A stretch of DNA of 64,000 nucleotides. Source: Hyphomicrobiales bacterium. Its GTDB lineage: Bacteria > Pseudomonadota > Alphaproteobacteria > Rhizobiales > Rhizobiaceae. The stretch spans positions 1 through 64,000 of the forward strand of contig UBYX01000013.1 of NCBI GenBank assembly GCA_900469955.1. The letters are read 5' to 3'. Under the pieces are notes generated by a model. That model did no database searches. It saw only the letters and a program-made list of their open reading frames with translations, and was not told the origin of the DNA. A program made the position numbers and the translations under genes. Shown piece by piece: positions 1-9,155 of this stretch (position 1 is the stretch's first letter; every line of letters starts with the position of its first letter).

Positions 1-29
1 TATGTCTCCGGTATGGACAACGGAAGAGG

Positions 30-105
30 TGGTGAGAGCGCAGGGATTCGAACCCTGGACCTACTGATTAAAAGTCAGTTGCTCTACCGACTGAGCTACG
101 CTCTC
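30..105 (-). tRNA. trnK: tRNA-Lys (anticodon UUU)
   Basis: A complete 76-nt cloverleaf reads on the minus strand. The 7-bp acceptor stem is GAGAGCG/CGCTCTC, followed by discriminator A and an encoded CCA (positions 32-30). The D arm, the T arm (GGTTCGAATCC) and the anticodon loop CTTTTAA are present, giving anticodon UUU. A second tRNA-Lys with anticodon CUU lies at 24247-24322, so the window decodes both lysine codons. Confidence 0.97.
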
Positions 106-141
106 CCACGGCACGCGAGACGCGTCCTTGAAAGTGCGCGG

Positions 142-170
142 AACATATGCAGGCGACCCCTTGCGGTCAA
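142..170 (-). promoter_or_regulatory. Putative sigma70 promoter of tRNA-Lys(UUU)
   Basis: On the minus strand TTGACC (170-165) is followed after 17 bp by TATGTT (147-142), which is 37 bp upstream of the tRNA 5' end. Spacing and hexamers fit the rhizobial housekeeping promoter (CTTGAC-N17-CTATAT type). This is a motif reading only. Confidence 0.5.
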
Positions 171-303
171 CCCGCAAAAACACCAAAAATGCGGCTTGTT
201 GACGCTTTTCCATGCCCGAGCGAAAAGGTGATTGGCATTTGCCGCTTTCAGACATTAGGTGAGGCACAGTAGCGGGGCTCGCGAGCCCCTGTTGGAGCCG
301 CTG

Positions 304-1062
304 GTGTCGATCGCAGAAATATCCCTCCTGAGCGCACTCATCGCCGGTGCGCTGTCGTTCCTTTCGCCCTGCGTGCTGCCGCTCGTGCCTCCGTATCTTT
401 GTTATATGGCCGGTATTTCGGTCGATCAGTTTCGCGGTGGGAATGCCGCTGTCGTTGAACGAGCGGGTGGCGGGACACGCAAGGCGGTGCTGATGGCGGC
501 GCTGTTCTTCACACTCGGCTTTGCGACCGTTTTCGTGGCGCTCGGCGCCGGCGCGTCGACCGTTGGCGTCCTGCTTCGTCAGCATCTGGATCTGCTGTCG
601 AAGATCGGCGGTCTGATCATCATCGTCATGGGGCTGAACTTCCTCGGCGTCTTCCGCATCGGCCTGCTTGCACGCGAAGCGCGTTTCCAGGGCGGAGGGC
701 AGCCCGCGACGCTGTCGGGCGCATATGTCATGGGGCTTGCCTTCGCCTTTGGCTGGACGCCCTGCATCGGCCCGGTCCTCGGCGCCATCCTGGGTGTGGC
801 GGCATCTCGCGACACGGTCAGCGAAGGCGCAATGTTGCTTGCCATCTATTCGCTGGGCCTCGCCGTTCCCTTCTGGATCGCTGCCGGATTTTCCGGCGCT
901 TTCATGCGCTTCCTGACGCGCTTTCGCCGCCATCTCGGCCTGGTGGAGAAGGCCATGGGCGTGTTTCTGATCCTGACCGGCCTCGCCTTCATTTTCGGAT
1001 TCGTCACTTCCGCCGCAATCTGGTTCCAGCAGACCTTTCCAATCCTTATGCAAATCGGCTAA
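304..1062 (+). CDS. ccdA: Cytochrome c biogenesis / thiol-disulfide transporter CcdA
   Basis: This 252-residue polytopic membrane protein is of the CcdA/DsbD-beta family. The family passes reducing electrons from cytoplasmic thioredoxin across the inner membrane for apocytochrome c maturation and periplasmic thiol reduction. It has about six hydrophobic segments. The two redox cysteines sit in the expected prolines context: LSPCVLPLVPP (Cys23) and FGWTPCIGP (Cys154). I chose GTG at 304 because GGAG lies 6 nt upstream and the protein then begins MSIAEISLLSAL, as I remember for family members. The frame is open from GTG 259, but that extension is polar. The gene stands alone between the tRNA and the carrier at 1108. 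Confidence 0.93.
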   Translation: MSIAEISLLSALIAGALSFLSPCVLPLVPPYLCYMAGISVDQFRGGNAAVVERAGGGTRKAVLMAALFFTLGFATVFVALGAGASTVGVLLRQHLDLLSKIGGLIIIVMGLNFLGVFRIGLLAREARFQGGGQPATLSGAYVMGLAFAFGWTPCIGPVLGAILGVAASRDTVSEGAMLLAIYSLGLAVPFWIAAGFSGAFMRFLTRFRRHLGLVEKAMGVFLILTGLAFIFGFVTSAAIWFQQTFPILMQIG

Positions 1063-1107
1063 CGGAAAGCTTCCTTAAACCTTAGCCCGCATACGGGCAG
1101 GCAGAAA

Positions 1108-2070
1108 ATGGCCGATATCATTGCATTGCTACTGCCCTTTTTCGGGCTGATCTTCATCGGCTATCTCGCGGCGAAGATTACAAAACAGCCCGCCGAAGCC
1201 CTAGGCTGGATGAACACCTTTATCATTTATGCGGCTCTTCCGGCGCTCTTCTTCAAGCTGGTGTCGCGCACGCCTGTGGAGCAGTTGACCCGCGCCGACT
1301 TCATCTTCGGCGAGATCGCCGCGACCTATCTGATCTTCCTTCTGCTTTTCCTGATCGGCTTTTTCATTCGCCGGAATTCCTTTGAAGACTGCACCATCCA
1401 GGCCTTCGCGGGCTCCTATGGCAATATCGGCTATATGGGGCCGGGGCTCGCTCTACTGGCCTTTGGGGAAGCGGCAGCGGTGCCGGTTGCGCTGATCGTC
1501 TGTTTTGAAAACGCCGCCCATTTCGTCGTGGCTCCGGCCATGATGGCGGTCGCCGGCGAAGATAGGCGGCCGGCGGCACAGGTGGTGCTGGAAATAGCCC
1601 GGAAGGTGGTCCTTCACCCGTTCATCATCTCGACAGCGCTGGGCTTCTGCTTTGCCGTCTTCGGTTTCAGGCCGCACGAGCCCGTGCAACGGCTGATAGA
1701 CTACCTTGCGCAGGCGGCAGCGCCTTGCGCACTGTTTGCCATGGGCGTGACGCTGGCGTTGCGGCCTATCAAGCGCGTGCCGTTCGAGATCGGCTACATC
1801 ACGGTCGCCAAGCTCATTCTTCTACCGATAACCACCTATACGGTCCTGTCGGTGATTGGCAATTTCGAGCCGGTCTGGATCTATTCCGCAACGCTGCTTT
1901 CGGCTCTGCCGACGGCCACCAATGTCTTCGTCATCAGTCAGCAATACGGCGTTTGGCAGGAGCGTGCCTCCGCCAGCATCCTCATCATCACGGTGACATC
2001 GGTGCTGACGCTGCCGGTCGTGCTTTATCTGATCCATTCCGGCGCTTTACCGCCGGATCTCGTTCCGTAA
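1108..2070 (+). CDS. AEC (auxin efflux carrier) family transporter
   Basis: A 320-residue, very hydrophobic protein with about ten predicted membrane segments in the two-half layout of the Auxin Efflux Carrier family. Bacterial members export or import small organic acids such as malate and malonate. Family features include the N-terminal PFFGLIFIGYLAAK, the central GSYGNIGYMGPGLAL and the C-terminal SALPTATNVFVISQQYG segment. The gene lies 45 bp after ccdA, and its 3' end overlaps the convergent FAD hydroxylase by 24 bp. The substrate cannot be told from the sequence. Confidence 0.88.
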   Translation: MADIIALLLPFFGLIFIGYLAAKITKQPAEALGWMNTFIIYAALPALFFKLVSRTPVEQLTRADFIFGEIAATYLIFLLLFLIGFFIRRNSFEDCTIQAFAGSYGNIGYMGPGLALLAFGEAAAVPVALIVCFENAAHFVVAPAMMAVAGEDRRPAAQVVLEIARKVVLHPFIISTALGFCFAVFGFRPHEPVQRLIDYLAQAAAPCALFAMGVTLALRPIKRVPFEIGYITVAKLILLPITTYTVLSVIGNFEPVWIYSATLLSALPTATNVFVISQQYGVWQERASASILIITVTSVLTLPVVLYLIHSGALPPDLVP

Positions 2071-3258
2071 CGCATCGACGACGGCGCGGAAGCCGCGACC
2101 GGGCTCGATGCCTTCTCGCATCAGGAGATTTCGTAGCGGCGGAGCGCCGCCGAGAATATGAAGGCCCGCCGCGCGCAGCATCTGGACCGGCAGAAAATCC
2201 GACAGCAGCGAGCGGTTCAGGATATCGACGCCAAAAGTGCGGCTCATCACATCCGGCCGGCGGCGGCGGTTGAACCGGTCACCGGCATCCGCTGCGATCG
2301 GGCGATCGCCCGTTGCGGCAAGCAACTCAGTCAGTGCTATCACATCGCGGAGCGACAGGTTGAGGCCCTGCGCGCCGATGGGCGGGAAGGCATGCGCCGC
2401 CTCACCGATCAGCGCCAGTCGTCCCTTCCCGAAGCGTTCCGACATCAGGCTGGAGAGTGGCCAGATCTGCGGCCTGCCTTCGACGCTCACTTTGCCGAGC
2501 ATGGATTGCATCCGGTCTTCGACCTGGCGGGAGAGTTCCTCCGATGGCGATTCGAGGAGGCGCTGAGCTTCCTCCGGTTTAACGACCCAGACGAGGCTCG
2601 ATCGAAGCCCGGGCAGGGGCACTTGGGTAAAAGGGCCGGTCTCGGTGTGGAATTCCGTCGAGACATTGCCGTGGGGCAGGGTGTGGGAAAAATTCAGCAC
2701 CAACGCCGACTGTGGGTACGACCATGTGCGTGTGCCGATATCCGCTGCATCCCGCGTCTTGGATTTGCGCCCATCCGCCCCGACGACGAAGTCGACGGTG
2801 ATCGTTGATCCACCATTGAGCGTTATCGCTGCGCGTTCCGCGGAATAGTCCAGCGTTTCGACGCTTTGTTCTATCTTCGTGATGTTCGGTTCTGCGGCGA
2901 CGGCAGCGTCCAGCGTCTGCGTCAGCGCATTGTTCGGTATGTTGTAACCGAAGGCATAGAGGCCCACGTCCATCGCGCGGAATTGAGCCGTCGGCGCGCG
3001 GAGCAGCCGTTTCGTGGCATCGATGATCTGCATGATGGAAAGGGGGGCCGCCGAAGGTGCGATATTCTCCCAGACGCCAAGCCGTTCCAGGAAACGAATG
3101 GACTGATCCATCAGCGCGGTCGTGCGTTCATCGGCCTTCTCGGAGGCCGGCGCGATGAAAGCCAGCTTACGGCCTGAGCGCGCCAAAGCCAGCGCCGCAA
3201 CCGAGCCTGCCAGTCCTCCTCCCACCACAGCGATTTCGAAATGCTGCATTTGCGTCAT
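2047..3258 (-). CDS. UbiH/UbiF/COQ6-family FAD-dependent monooxygenase
   Basis: A flavoprotein hydroxylase of about 403 residues, of the class that adds hydroxyl groups to the ubiquinone ring using O2 and NAD(P)H. The N-terminal FAD-binding motif is VVGGGLAGSVAALALA. The middle DG motif is VGADGRKSKTR. The C-terminal GD-type motif is ALIGEAAHAFPPIGAQGLN. ATG at 3258 (MTQMQHFE) is used. ATG 3249 is equally possible, since AGGA lies 8 nt before it, while the longer open frame to 3402 has unlike composition. Which ring position it hydroxylates is not resolvable here. It contrasts with the O2-independent UbiU/UbiV pair at 43.5-45.4 kb. Confidence 0.85.
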   Translation of the reverse strand: MTQMQHFEIAVVGGGLAGSVAALALARSGRKLAFIAPASEKADERTTALMDQSIRFLERLGVWENIAPSAAPLSIMQIIDATKRLLRAPTAQFRAMDVGLYAFGYNIPNNALTQTLDAAVAAEPNITKIEQSVETLDYSAERAAITLNGGSTITVDFVVGADGRKSKTRDAADIGTRTWSYPQSALVLNFSHTLPHGNVSTEFHTETGPFTQVPLPGLRSSLVWVVKPEEAQRLLESPSEELSRQVEDRMQSMLGKVSVEGRPQIWPLSSLMSERFGKGRLALIGEAAHAFPPIGAQGLNLSLRDVIALTELLAATGDRPIAADAGDRFNRRRRPDVMSRTFGVDILNRSLLSDFLPVQMLRAAGLHILGGAPPLRNLLMREGIEPGRGFRAVVDALRNEIRR

Positions 3259-3420
3259 CCTGCTCTGCGAGTGTCCATCAGGGTATCTAGAGCTTCCCCA
3301 TGCGCATATCCATGGGGCATGACGGCGCAGCATCAGAAAAAGCAATGCTTTAACAGCGTGGAAAATGCCAAGTCGGTTGCAAACCATGGCAATTCGCCGC
3401 ATATCTGCCGAACCAAGGCA

Positions 3421-4164
3421 ATGCGGGACTTACGTGTGATCAGACGAATATTCAATTACCGAAAAGTTCCCTATGCGGAGATCCGCGCCTTTTCGGTTCA
3501 TTTGCTGACGGCGTCAGGTTCGTTTCTTGCATTTCTCGGTGTCGTCGCCGCAGCCGAGCATCGTTTCGTCGACATGTTCTGGTGGTTGGGTCTGGCGCTT
3601 CTCGTCGACGGTATCGACGGGCCGATCGCCCGCAAGGTCAAGGTCAAGGAAGTTCTTCCGAACTGGTCCGGCGACACTTTGGACAATATCATCGACTACG
3701 TGACCTATGTCCTGTTGCCAGCCTTTGCCCTCTATCAGAGCGGAATGATCGGCGAGCCCTGGTCGTTTTTCGCCGCTGGTGCGATCGTCGTCTCCAGCGC
3801 CGTCTACTACGCGGACATGGGCATGAAGACGGACGAATATTTCTTTTCCGGCTTTCCCGTCGTCTGGAACATGGTGATCTTCACGCTTTTCGTCATCGAC
3901 GCAAGCGCCATGACAGCTCTGATCGTGGTGTCGGTTTCCGTAGTCCTCACCTTCTTCCCGATCAACTTTCTCCATCCCGTTCGCGTGAAGCGCCTGCGGG
4001 CACTCAACCTCGCGGTCTGCCTGCTCTGGTGCGCGCTGGGAGGCTATTCTCTGCTTCTGCATTTCAACTCGCCCGACTGGGTAGTCTGGGGTGTGGTCCT
4101 CAGCGGTATCTACCTCTATTGCATCGGTGGCGTGCTGCAGCTTTTTCCAAACCTTGGAAAATGA
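3421..4164 (+). CDS. pcs: Phosphatidylcholine synthase (Pcs)
   Basis: A CDP-alcohol phosphatidyltransferase of about 247 residues. It condenses free choline with CDP-diacylglycerol to give phosphatidylcholine in the inner membrane, the pathway typical of rhizobia and other host-associated alphaproteobacteria. The family motif DG-x2-AR-x8-G-x3-D-x3-D is seen in modified form at LVDGIDGPIARKV and WSGDTLDNIIDYV. About eight membrane segments follow. The run from FNYRKVPYAEIRAFSVH onward matches my memory of Sinorhizobium Pcs almost throughout. Start choice is open: ATG 3421 has AAGG too close, while GTG 3436 has GGGA 8 nt upstream and gives MIRRIFNYR. Choline uptake is not encoded nearby. Confidence 0.95.
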   Translation: MRDLRVIRRIFNYRKVPYAEIRAFSVHLLTASGSFLAFLGVVAAAEHRFVDMFWWLGLALLVDGIDGPIARKVKVKEVLPNWSGDTLDNIIDYVTYVLLPAFALYQSGMIGEPWSFFAAGAIVVSSAVYYADMGMKTDEYFFSGFPVVWNMVIFTLFVIDASAMTALIVVSVSVVLTFFPINFLHPVRVKRLRALNLAVCLLWCALGGYSLLLHFNSPDWVVWGVVLSGIYLYCIGGVLQLFPNLGK

Positions 4165-4331
4165 GTTGAGGTTACTTCTGCGTCGGCTGTTTCATGTTGT
4201 GCGAAGCAACAAAAACGGTATCAATATGATCGGCCGGCACGAAGTTTCAGCCCGGCCGGCGCATTAAAACAAGGCGCTGCCATCGTTGAAAACGCCTCGC
4301 AGAAGGCGGCCGGCAGCGAACAGGGGGTTCA

Positions 4332-5906
4332 GTGACGTTATCCGAAGGTCCGGCAGCAGTACCGCTTTTGTCGGTGCGAGGTTTGACCAAACTTTTCGGC
4401 AGCTTTGCGGCCTGCAATGCGATCGATCTCGATATCGCGGCAGGCGAGATCCATGCGCTTCTCGGCGAGAATGGTGCCGGCAAATCGACGCTGGTGAAGA
4501 TGCTTTTCGGAGTGCTCCAGCCAAGCGCCGGCCAGATCCTGTGGGAAGGGGCGCCGGTTACGATCAGCTCGCCTGGCGAGGCGCGGCGGCTCGGCGTCGG
4601 CATGGTCTTCCAGCACTTTTCATTGTTCGAAGCCCTGACGGTCGCGGAAAACATTGCCTTGTCGCTGGACCCGAAGATCTCACTGTCAAAAATCTCCGAT
4701 GAAGCGGCGGCCCTTTCCAAGGCCTACGGCTTGCCTCTGGATCCCAAAGCGCATGTAGCGGATCTTTCGGTCGGAGAGCGCCAGCGGATCGAGATCGTTC
4801 GCGCGCTGCTGCAAAATCCGAAGCTGATTATTCTCGACGAGCCGACATCCGTGCTCACGCCGCAGGAGGCTGATCGTCTGTTCGAGACGCTCTTCAAGCT
4901 CAAGGCCGAGGGACGCTCGGTTCTTTATATCAGCCATCGACTGGAAGAGGTCCGCCGGATCTGCGATCGCGCGACCGTCTTGCGTCACGGCAAGGTAACC
5001 GGTGCCTGCGATCCGAAACGGGAGACGCCTGCCTCGCTTGCCCGTATGATGGTTGGTTCCGACGTCGCGCAGGTCCATCGGGACAGCGCCAGCGCGCTCG
5101 GCGATATTCGTATCGAAGTTACCGATCTTTCAGTGCCGGCGCGAACGCCGTTTGCCGTGTCTCTCAAGAAGATTTCCCTGAAAGTGCGCGCCGGTGAAGT
5201 GCTTGCGATCGCTGGAGTGGCGGGCAACGGGCAGGGTGAGCTCTTCGATACGCTGTCGGGAGAATATCCGGTCACGGACGACGGGGCGATCCGCATTCGC
5301 GGCAAGGCTGTCGGCCGCACGGGCATCAACGGTCGCCGGCTGCTCGGCGCCGGCTTCGTGCCGGAGGAGCGCCACGGACATGCGGCGGTTTCGGCGCTGC
5401 CGCTGTCGGATAATCTTCTGCTCGCCCGCAGTCAGTCGGACAAGAAGGCATTTCTTTCGGGGGGCTTTGCCTCGATCATCCGTCAGGATGCGATCCGCTC
5501 CGCCACGCGCCGCATCTGCGAAGCGATGGATGTGAGGAAAAGTGGTGAGGATCCGCAGGCTGGTTCGCTCTCCGGCGGCAATCTGCAGAAATTCATCGTG
5601 GGACGGGAGCTCGACCGCCAGCCGGCGGTGCTGGTCGTCAACCAGCCGACCTGGGGCGTCGACGCAGGCGCGGCGAGTCGCATCCGCCAGGCATTGATCG
5701 ACCTCGCCAAAGCTGGTTCGGCGGTTGTTGTCATCAGCCAGGATCTGGACGAGATTTTCGAGGTGGCAACCAATATCGCCGTCATCTCGGAAGGCAAGCT
5801 TTCCGATCCGCATCCCGCAGGCTCGCTGACGCTCGAGCGCATCGGTCTCATGATGGGCGGCATTCACGAGAGCCACTTGATCCCGGAGGCGGCGCATGCA
5901 CATTGA
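4332..5906 (+). CDS. BMP-type ABC transporter, tandem ATPase subunit
   Basis: A 524-residue protein with two ABC domains, as in RbsA and NupO, energising uptake with the two permeases and binding protein that follow. The first domain (about residues 12-245) is complete: Walker A GENGAGKST, signature LSVGERQRIEIV, Walker B LIILDEPTS. The second (about 260-500) is degenerate: GVAGNGQGEL replaces Walker A, LSGGNLQKFIVG is the signature, and NQPTWGVDAG replaces the DEPT box. This is usual for the family. Start is GTG 4332 with AGGGGG upstream. A short dyad TGTTG-N7-CAACA (4195-4211) lies in the leader. It overlaps the next gene by 11 bp, so the system is translationally coupled. Confidence 0.93.
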   Translation: MTLSEGPAAVPLLSVRGLTKLFGSFAACNAIDLDIAAGEIHALLGENGAGKSTLVKMLFGVLQPSAGQILWEGAPVTISSPGEARRLGVGMVFQHFSLFEALTVAENIALSLDPKISLSKISDEAAALSKAYGLPLDPKAHVADLSVGERQRIEIVRALLQNPKLIILDEPTSVLTPQEADRLFETLFKLKAEGRSVLYISHRLEEVRRICDRATVLRHGKVTGACDPKRETPASLARMMVGSDVAQVHRDSASALGDIRIEVTDLSVPARTPFAVSLKKISLKVRAGEVLAIAGVAGNGQGELFDTLSGEYPVTDDGAIRIRGKAVGRTGINGRRLLGAGFVPEERHGHAAVSALPLSDNLLLARSQSDKKAFLSGGFASIIRQDAIRSATRRICEAMDVRKSGEDPQAGSLSGGNLQKFIVGRELDRQPAVLVVNQPTWGVDAGAASRIRQALIDLAKAGSAVVVISQDLDEIFEVATNIAVISEGKLSDPHPAGSLTLERIGLMMGGIHESHLIPEAAHAH

Positions 5907-6984
5907 ACTCGAGAAGCGCGCTCGCGTCTCGACGCTGTTTTCCATTTTCTCGCCGCTGCTCGCCCTGGCGCTGACGCTCGTCTTCGGCGTCGTCATGTTC
6001 TGGCTGCTCGGCAAAAGTCCGCTTGGCGCTCTCTACAGCTTCTTCATCGAGCCGCTGCTCGAAGTCTGGTCGCTGCATGAACTGGCGGTCAAGGCCGCGC
6101 CTCTCATCCTCATCGCGGTCGGTCTGGCGATCTGCTACCGATCCAACAACTGGAATATCGGCGCGGAAGGCCAGTTCACCATCGGAGCGATTACCGGCTC
6201 GATCCTGCCGGTGATGAATCCTGAATGGCATTCGCCGATGATCCTGCCGCTGATGTTGCTGATGGGCATGGCCGGCGGCGCGCTTTATGCGGCGATCCCG
6301 GCGCTGCTGAAAACGCGCTTCAACACCAACGAAATCCTGACCAGTCTGATGCTGGTCTACATCGCGCAGCTTTACCTTGACTGGTTGACGCGCGGTCCCT
6401 GGCGTGACCCGCAGGGCTACAATTTTCCACAGACCAAGAGCTTCCAGATGGAAGCAGTCCTGCCGGAAGTCCTTTCGTCCGGCCGTGCCCATTGGGGCTT
6501 TATCTTTGCGCTGGTTGCGGCAGTCGCCCTCTGGTTCATGATGCGGTTCATGCTCAAAGGGTTTCAGGTCTCCGTTCTCGGGCAGTCGGAGCGGGCAGGG
6601 CGCTTTGCAGGCTTTTCGGCCCGGCGGATGGTATGGTTCTCGATGCTGCTTTCCGGCGCGTTGGCGGGCCTTGCCGGGATTTCGGAAGTATCGGGCTCGA
6701 TCGGCCACCTGCAACCGTCGATTTCACCCGGCTACGGCTTTACCGCCATCATCGTCGCCTTCCTGGGGAGACTTAATCCCCTCGGGATCGTAGCATCGGG
6801 TCTGGTCCTGGCGCTGACCTATCTCGGCGGAGAAGCGGCTCAGCTTTCCATTGGCATATCCGACAAAGTGAGCCGTGTCTTCCAGGGGTTGCTGCTCTTC
6901 TTCGTGCTCTCCTGCGACACGCTGATCCATTACAAGATCCGCCTGGTCCTCGCGGGAGCAAAGGCTGCCGAGGTGAGAAGCTGA
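5896..6984 (+). CDS. BMP-type ABC transporter permease 1
   Basis: A 362-residue inner-membrane permease of the BPD_transp_2 (branched-chain amino acid/ribose/nucleoside) family with about nine hydrophobic segments. AICYRSNNWNIGAEGQFTIG near residue 80 and GFSARRMVWFSMLLSGALAG near residue 240 are typical of the larger permease of nucleoside-type (NupP-like) systems. The start ATG lies inside the ATPase gene. Its stop TGA shares one base with the ATG of the second permease, so the three genes are one transcript. The transported compound is probably a purine nucleoside or base, inferred from family only. Confidence 0.92.
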   Translation: MHIELEKRARVSTLFSIFSPLLALALTLVFGVVMFWLLGKSPLGALYSFFIEPLLEVWSLHELAVKAAPLILIAVGLAICYRSNNWNIGAEGQFTIGAITGSILPVMNPEWHSPMILPLMLLMGMAGGALYAAIPALLKTRFNTNEILTSLMLVYIAQLYLDWLTRGPWRDPQGYNFPQTKSFQMEAVLPEVLSSGRAHWGFIFALVAAVALWFMMRFMLKGFQVSVLGQSERAGRFAGFSARRMVWFSMLLSGALAGLAGISEVSGSIGHLQPSISPGYGFTAIIVAFLGRLNPLGIVASGLVLALTYLGGEAAQLSIGISDKVSRVFQGLLLFFVLSCDTLIHYKIRLVLAGAKAAEVRS

Positions 6985-7898
6985 TGTTCGAGGCAATCCT
7001 TCTCACCGTCATCACCGCGTCGACGCCGCTCGTCATTGCCGCACTTGGGGAACTGGTCACCGAGCGGGCCGGGGTTCTCAATCTCGGTGTCGAAGGCATG
7101 ATGATCATGGGCGCGGTCTGCGCCTTCGCAGCAACGCAGATGACCGGCTCGCCCTATATCGGCATCCTCGCCGGCATTTTGGGCGGCGGAGCTTTCTCGC
7201 TGCTCTTCGGTTTCCTCACGCTGACCCTTGTCGCCAATCAGGTGGCAACCGGCCTTGCACTGACGATTCTCGGGCTCGGTCTGTCCGGTCAACTCGGGGA
7301 GGCCTTCGTCGGTCAGCCCGGCATCAAGTTGCAGCCGATTGTCTTTCCGCTGCTTTCAGACATCCCGTTTTTTGGCCGCGTGCTGTTCAGGCAGGACCTG
7401 ACTTTCTACCTCTCAATGGCCCTGGTGGTCGGTATCAACTGGTTCCTGTTCAAAAGCCGCGCGGGCCTCAAAATGCGGGCGATCGGAGACAACCACGCCT
7501 CCGCCCATGCACTGGGCATCAATGTCATCCGGACCCGATATCTGGCCGTCATGTTCGGCGGTGCATGCGCCGGGCTTGCGGGCGCGCAGCTTTCCCTTGT
7601 CTATACGCCACAGTGGGTGGAGAACATGTCGGCCGGCCGCGGCTGGATCGCGCTCGCACTCGTCGTCTTCGCCTCCTGGCGCCCCTGGCGCGTACTCGCA
7701 GGCGGCTATCTCTTCGGGGCGGTCACCATCGGTCAACTGCACGCGCAGGCCTTCGGCATCGGTATACCCTCGCAATTCCTGTCCGCGCTTCCGTACGCGG
7801 CTACTATTGTCGTGCTGATCATCATCTCGCATAATCGCCGCACGACGCTCATCAATACGCCGGCATCGTTGGGGAAACCCTTTGTCCCCGACCGGTGA
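6984..7898 (+). CDS. BMP-type ABC transporter permease 2
   Basis: A 304-residue permease of the same BPD_transp_2 family, forming the heterodimeric channel with the product of the preceding gene. LGELVTERAGVLNLGVEGMM near residue 20 is the family signature of the shorter permease, and about eight membrane segments are visible. The loop GDNHASAHALGINVIRTRYLA near residue 170 is the ATPase-contact region. It starts at the stop codon of permease 1 and is followed after 45 bp by the binding protein. Confidence 0.92.
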   Translation: MFEAILLTVITASTPLVIAALGELVTERAGVLNLGVEGMMIMGAVCAFAATQMTGSPYIGILAGILGGGAFSLLFGFLTLTLVANQVATGLALTILGLGLSGQLGEAFVGQPGIKLQPIVFPLLSDIPFFGRVLFRQDLTFYLSMALVVGINWFLFKSRAGLKMRAIGDNHASAHALGINVIRTRYLAVMFGGACAGLAGAQLSLVYTPQWVENMSAGRGWIALALVVFASWRPWRVLAGGYLFGAVTIGQLHAQAFGIGIPSQFLSALPYAATIVVLIIISHNRRTTLINTPASLGKPFVPDR

Positions 7899-7943
7899 CC
7901 GCGGTGGAACAACATCCGTCTTTAAGCCAATAGAGGTTAGGAA

Positions 7944-9017
7944 ATGAAGAAACTGATTATCGCCCTTGCCGCATCGGCCGCCCTTCTCGGCGGCTTTTCG
8001 ACCGGCGCTCAGGCCCAGGAGAAGAAAAAGGTCTGTTTCATTTACGTCGGCTCGCGCACGGACGGCGGCTGGACGCAGGCGCATGACGTCGGCCGCCAGC
8101 AACTGGACAAGGCGCTCGGCAGCAAGGTCGAGACTCCCTTCCTCGAGAATGTTCCGGAAGGTCCGGATGCCGAGCGCGCGATCGAGCGCATGGCCCGTTC
8201 CGGCTGCGATCTTGTCTTCACCACCTCCTTTGGTTTCATGGACGCGACTGTGAAGGTCGCCCAGAAATTCCCGAACGTGAAGTTCGAGCACGCGACGGGC
8301 TTCAAGGCAGCTCCTAACCTCGCCACGTACAACTCCCGCTTCTACGAAGGCCGTTACATTCAGGGTCAGATCGCTGCGAAAATGTCGAAGAAGGGTCTGG
8401 CTGGCTACATCGCCTCCTTCCCGATTCCGGAAGTGGTTATGGGCATCAACGCCTTCGAACTCGGTGCAAAGTCGATCAACCCCGACTTCAAGCTGAAGGT
8501 CGTATGGGCCAATACCTGGTTCGACCCGGGCAAGGAGGCAGACGCCGCCAAGGCGCTCATCGATCAAGGCGTTGATATCCTCACGCAGCACACCGACACG
8601 ACCGCTCCGATGCAGGTTGCTGCCGAGCGCGGTATTCTGGCTTTCGGACAGGCTTCCGACATGATCGCGGCTGGCCCGAAGACGCAGCTTACCGCGATTG
8701 TCGACACTTGGGGCGCTTATTACATCAAGCGCACTCAGGCGCTGCTCGACGGCACCTGGAAGTCCGAGCAGATTTGGGATGGTCTCAAGGACGGCATCCT
8801 GACCATGGCGCCCTACACGAATATGCCTGATGACGTGAAGGCAATGGCCGAAGAGACCGAAGCCAAGATCAAGTCGGGCGAACTGCATCCGTTCACCGGC
8901 CCGATCAACAAGCAGGATGGTTCTCCCTGGCTCAAGGCTGGCGAAAAGGCTGACGACGGCACGTTGCTCGGTATGAACTTCTACGTCGAGGGCGTCGACG
9001 ACAAGCTGCCGAAGTAA
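7944..9017 (+). CDS. BMP-family periplasmic substrate-binding protein
   Basis: A 357-residue solute receptor of the BMP (basic membrane protein, PnrA-like) family, expected to deliver a nucleoside or related compound to the permeases upstream. A signal peptide is clear: MKKLIIALAASAALLGG followed by a cleavage site after AQA (near residue 24). No lipobox cysteine is present, so it is likely soluble in the periplasm. The first beta strand VCFIYVGSRTDGGWTQAHDVG and the GRYIQGQIAAKMSKKG and QHTDTT segments are family hallmarks. The good SD (GAGGTTAGGAA) and last position in the operon fit high expression. Confidence 0.93.
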   Translation: MKKLIIALAASAALLGGFSTGAQAQEKKKVCFIYVGSRTDGGWTQAHDVGRQQLDKALGSKVETPFLENVPEGPDAERAIERMARSGCDLVFTTSFGFMDATVKVAQKFPNVKFEHATGFKAAPNLATYNSRFYEGRYIQGQIAAKMSKKGLAGYIASFPIPEVVMGINAFELGAKSINPDFKLKVVWANTWFDPGKEADAAKALIDQGVDILTQHTDTTAPMQVAAERGILAFGQASDMIAAGPKTQLTAIVDTWGAYYIKRTQALLDGTWKSEQIWDGLKDGILTMAPYTNMPDDVKAMAEETEAKIKSGELHPFTGPINKQDGSPWLKAGEKADDGTLLGMNFYVEGVDDKLPK

Positions 9018-9104
9018 CAAGGTCGGCCAGCCAGAGGAAACGATCAGGGACTCGTGTCAAACGGCGAGCGCCTGGAGATCAGCGGGCAGCAATGTTCGGC
9101 ATAG

Positions 9105-9140
9105 CAAAAAAGGGCGGTCCGCGGACCGCCCTTTCTGTTT
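9105..9140. terminator. Bidirectional intrinsic terminator
   Basis: Arms AAAGGGCGGTCC (9109-9120) and GGACCGCCCTTT (9123-9134) form a 12-bp stem between the convergent BMP receptor gene and the alcohol dehydrogenase gene. Read on the minus strand, the stem is followed by a T run (TTTTTTG). The core arms GGGCGGTCC/GGACCGCCC recur at 58152-58173. Confidence 0.85.
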
Positions 9141-9155
9141 CGACCTCTTTGGATG

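Noticed and set aside
7413..9020. 535-codon open frame opposite permease 2 and the BMP receptor
   Set aside because: It spans two real genes in antisense and has no start signal.
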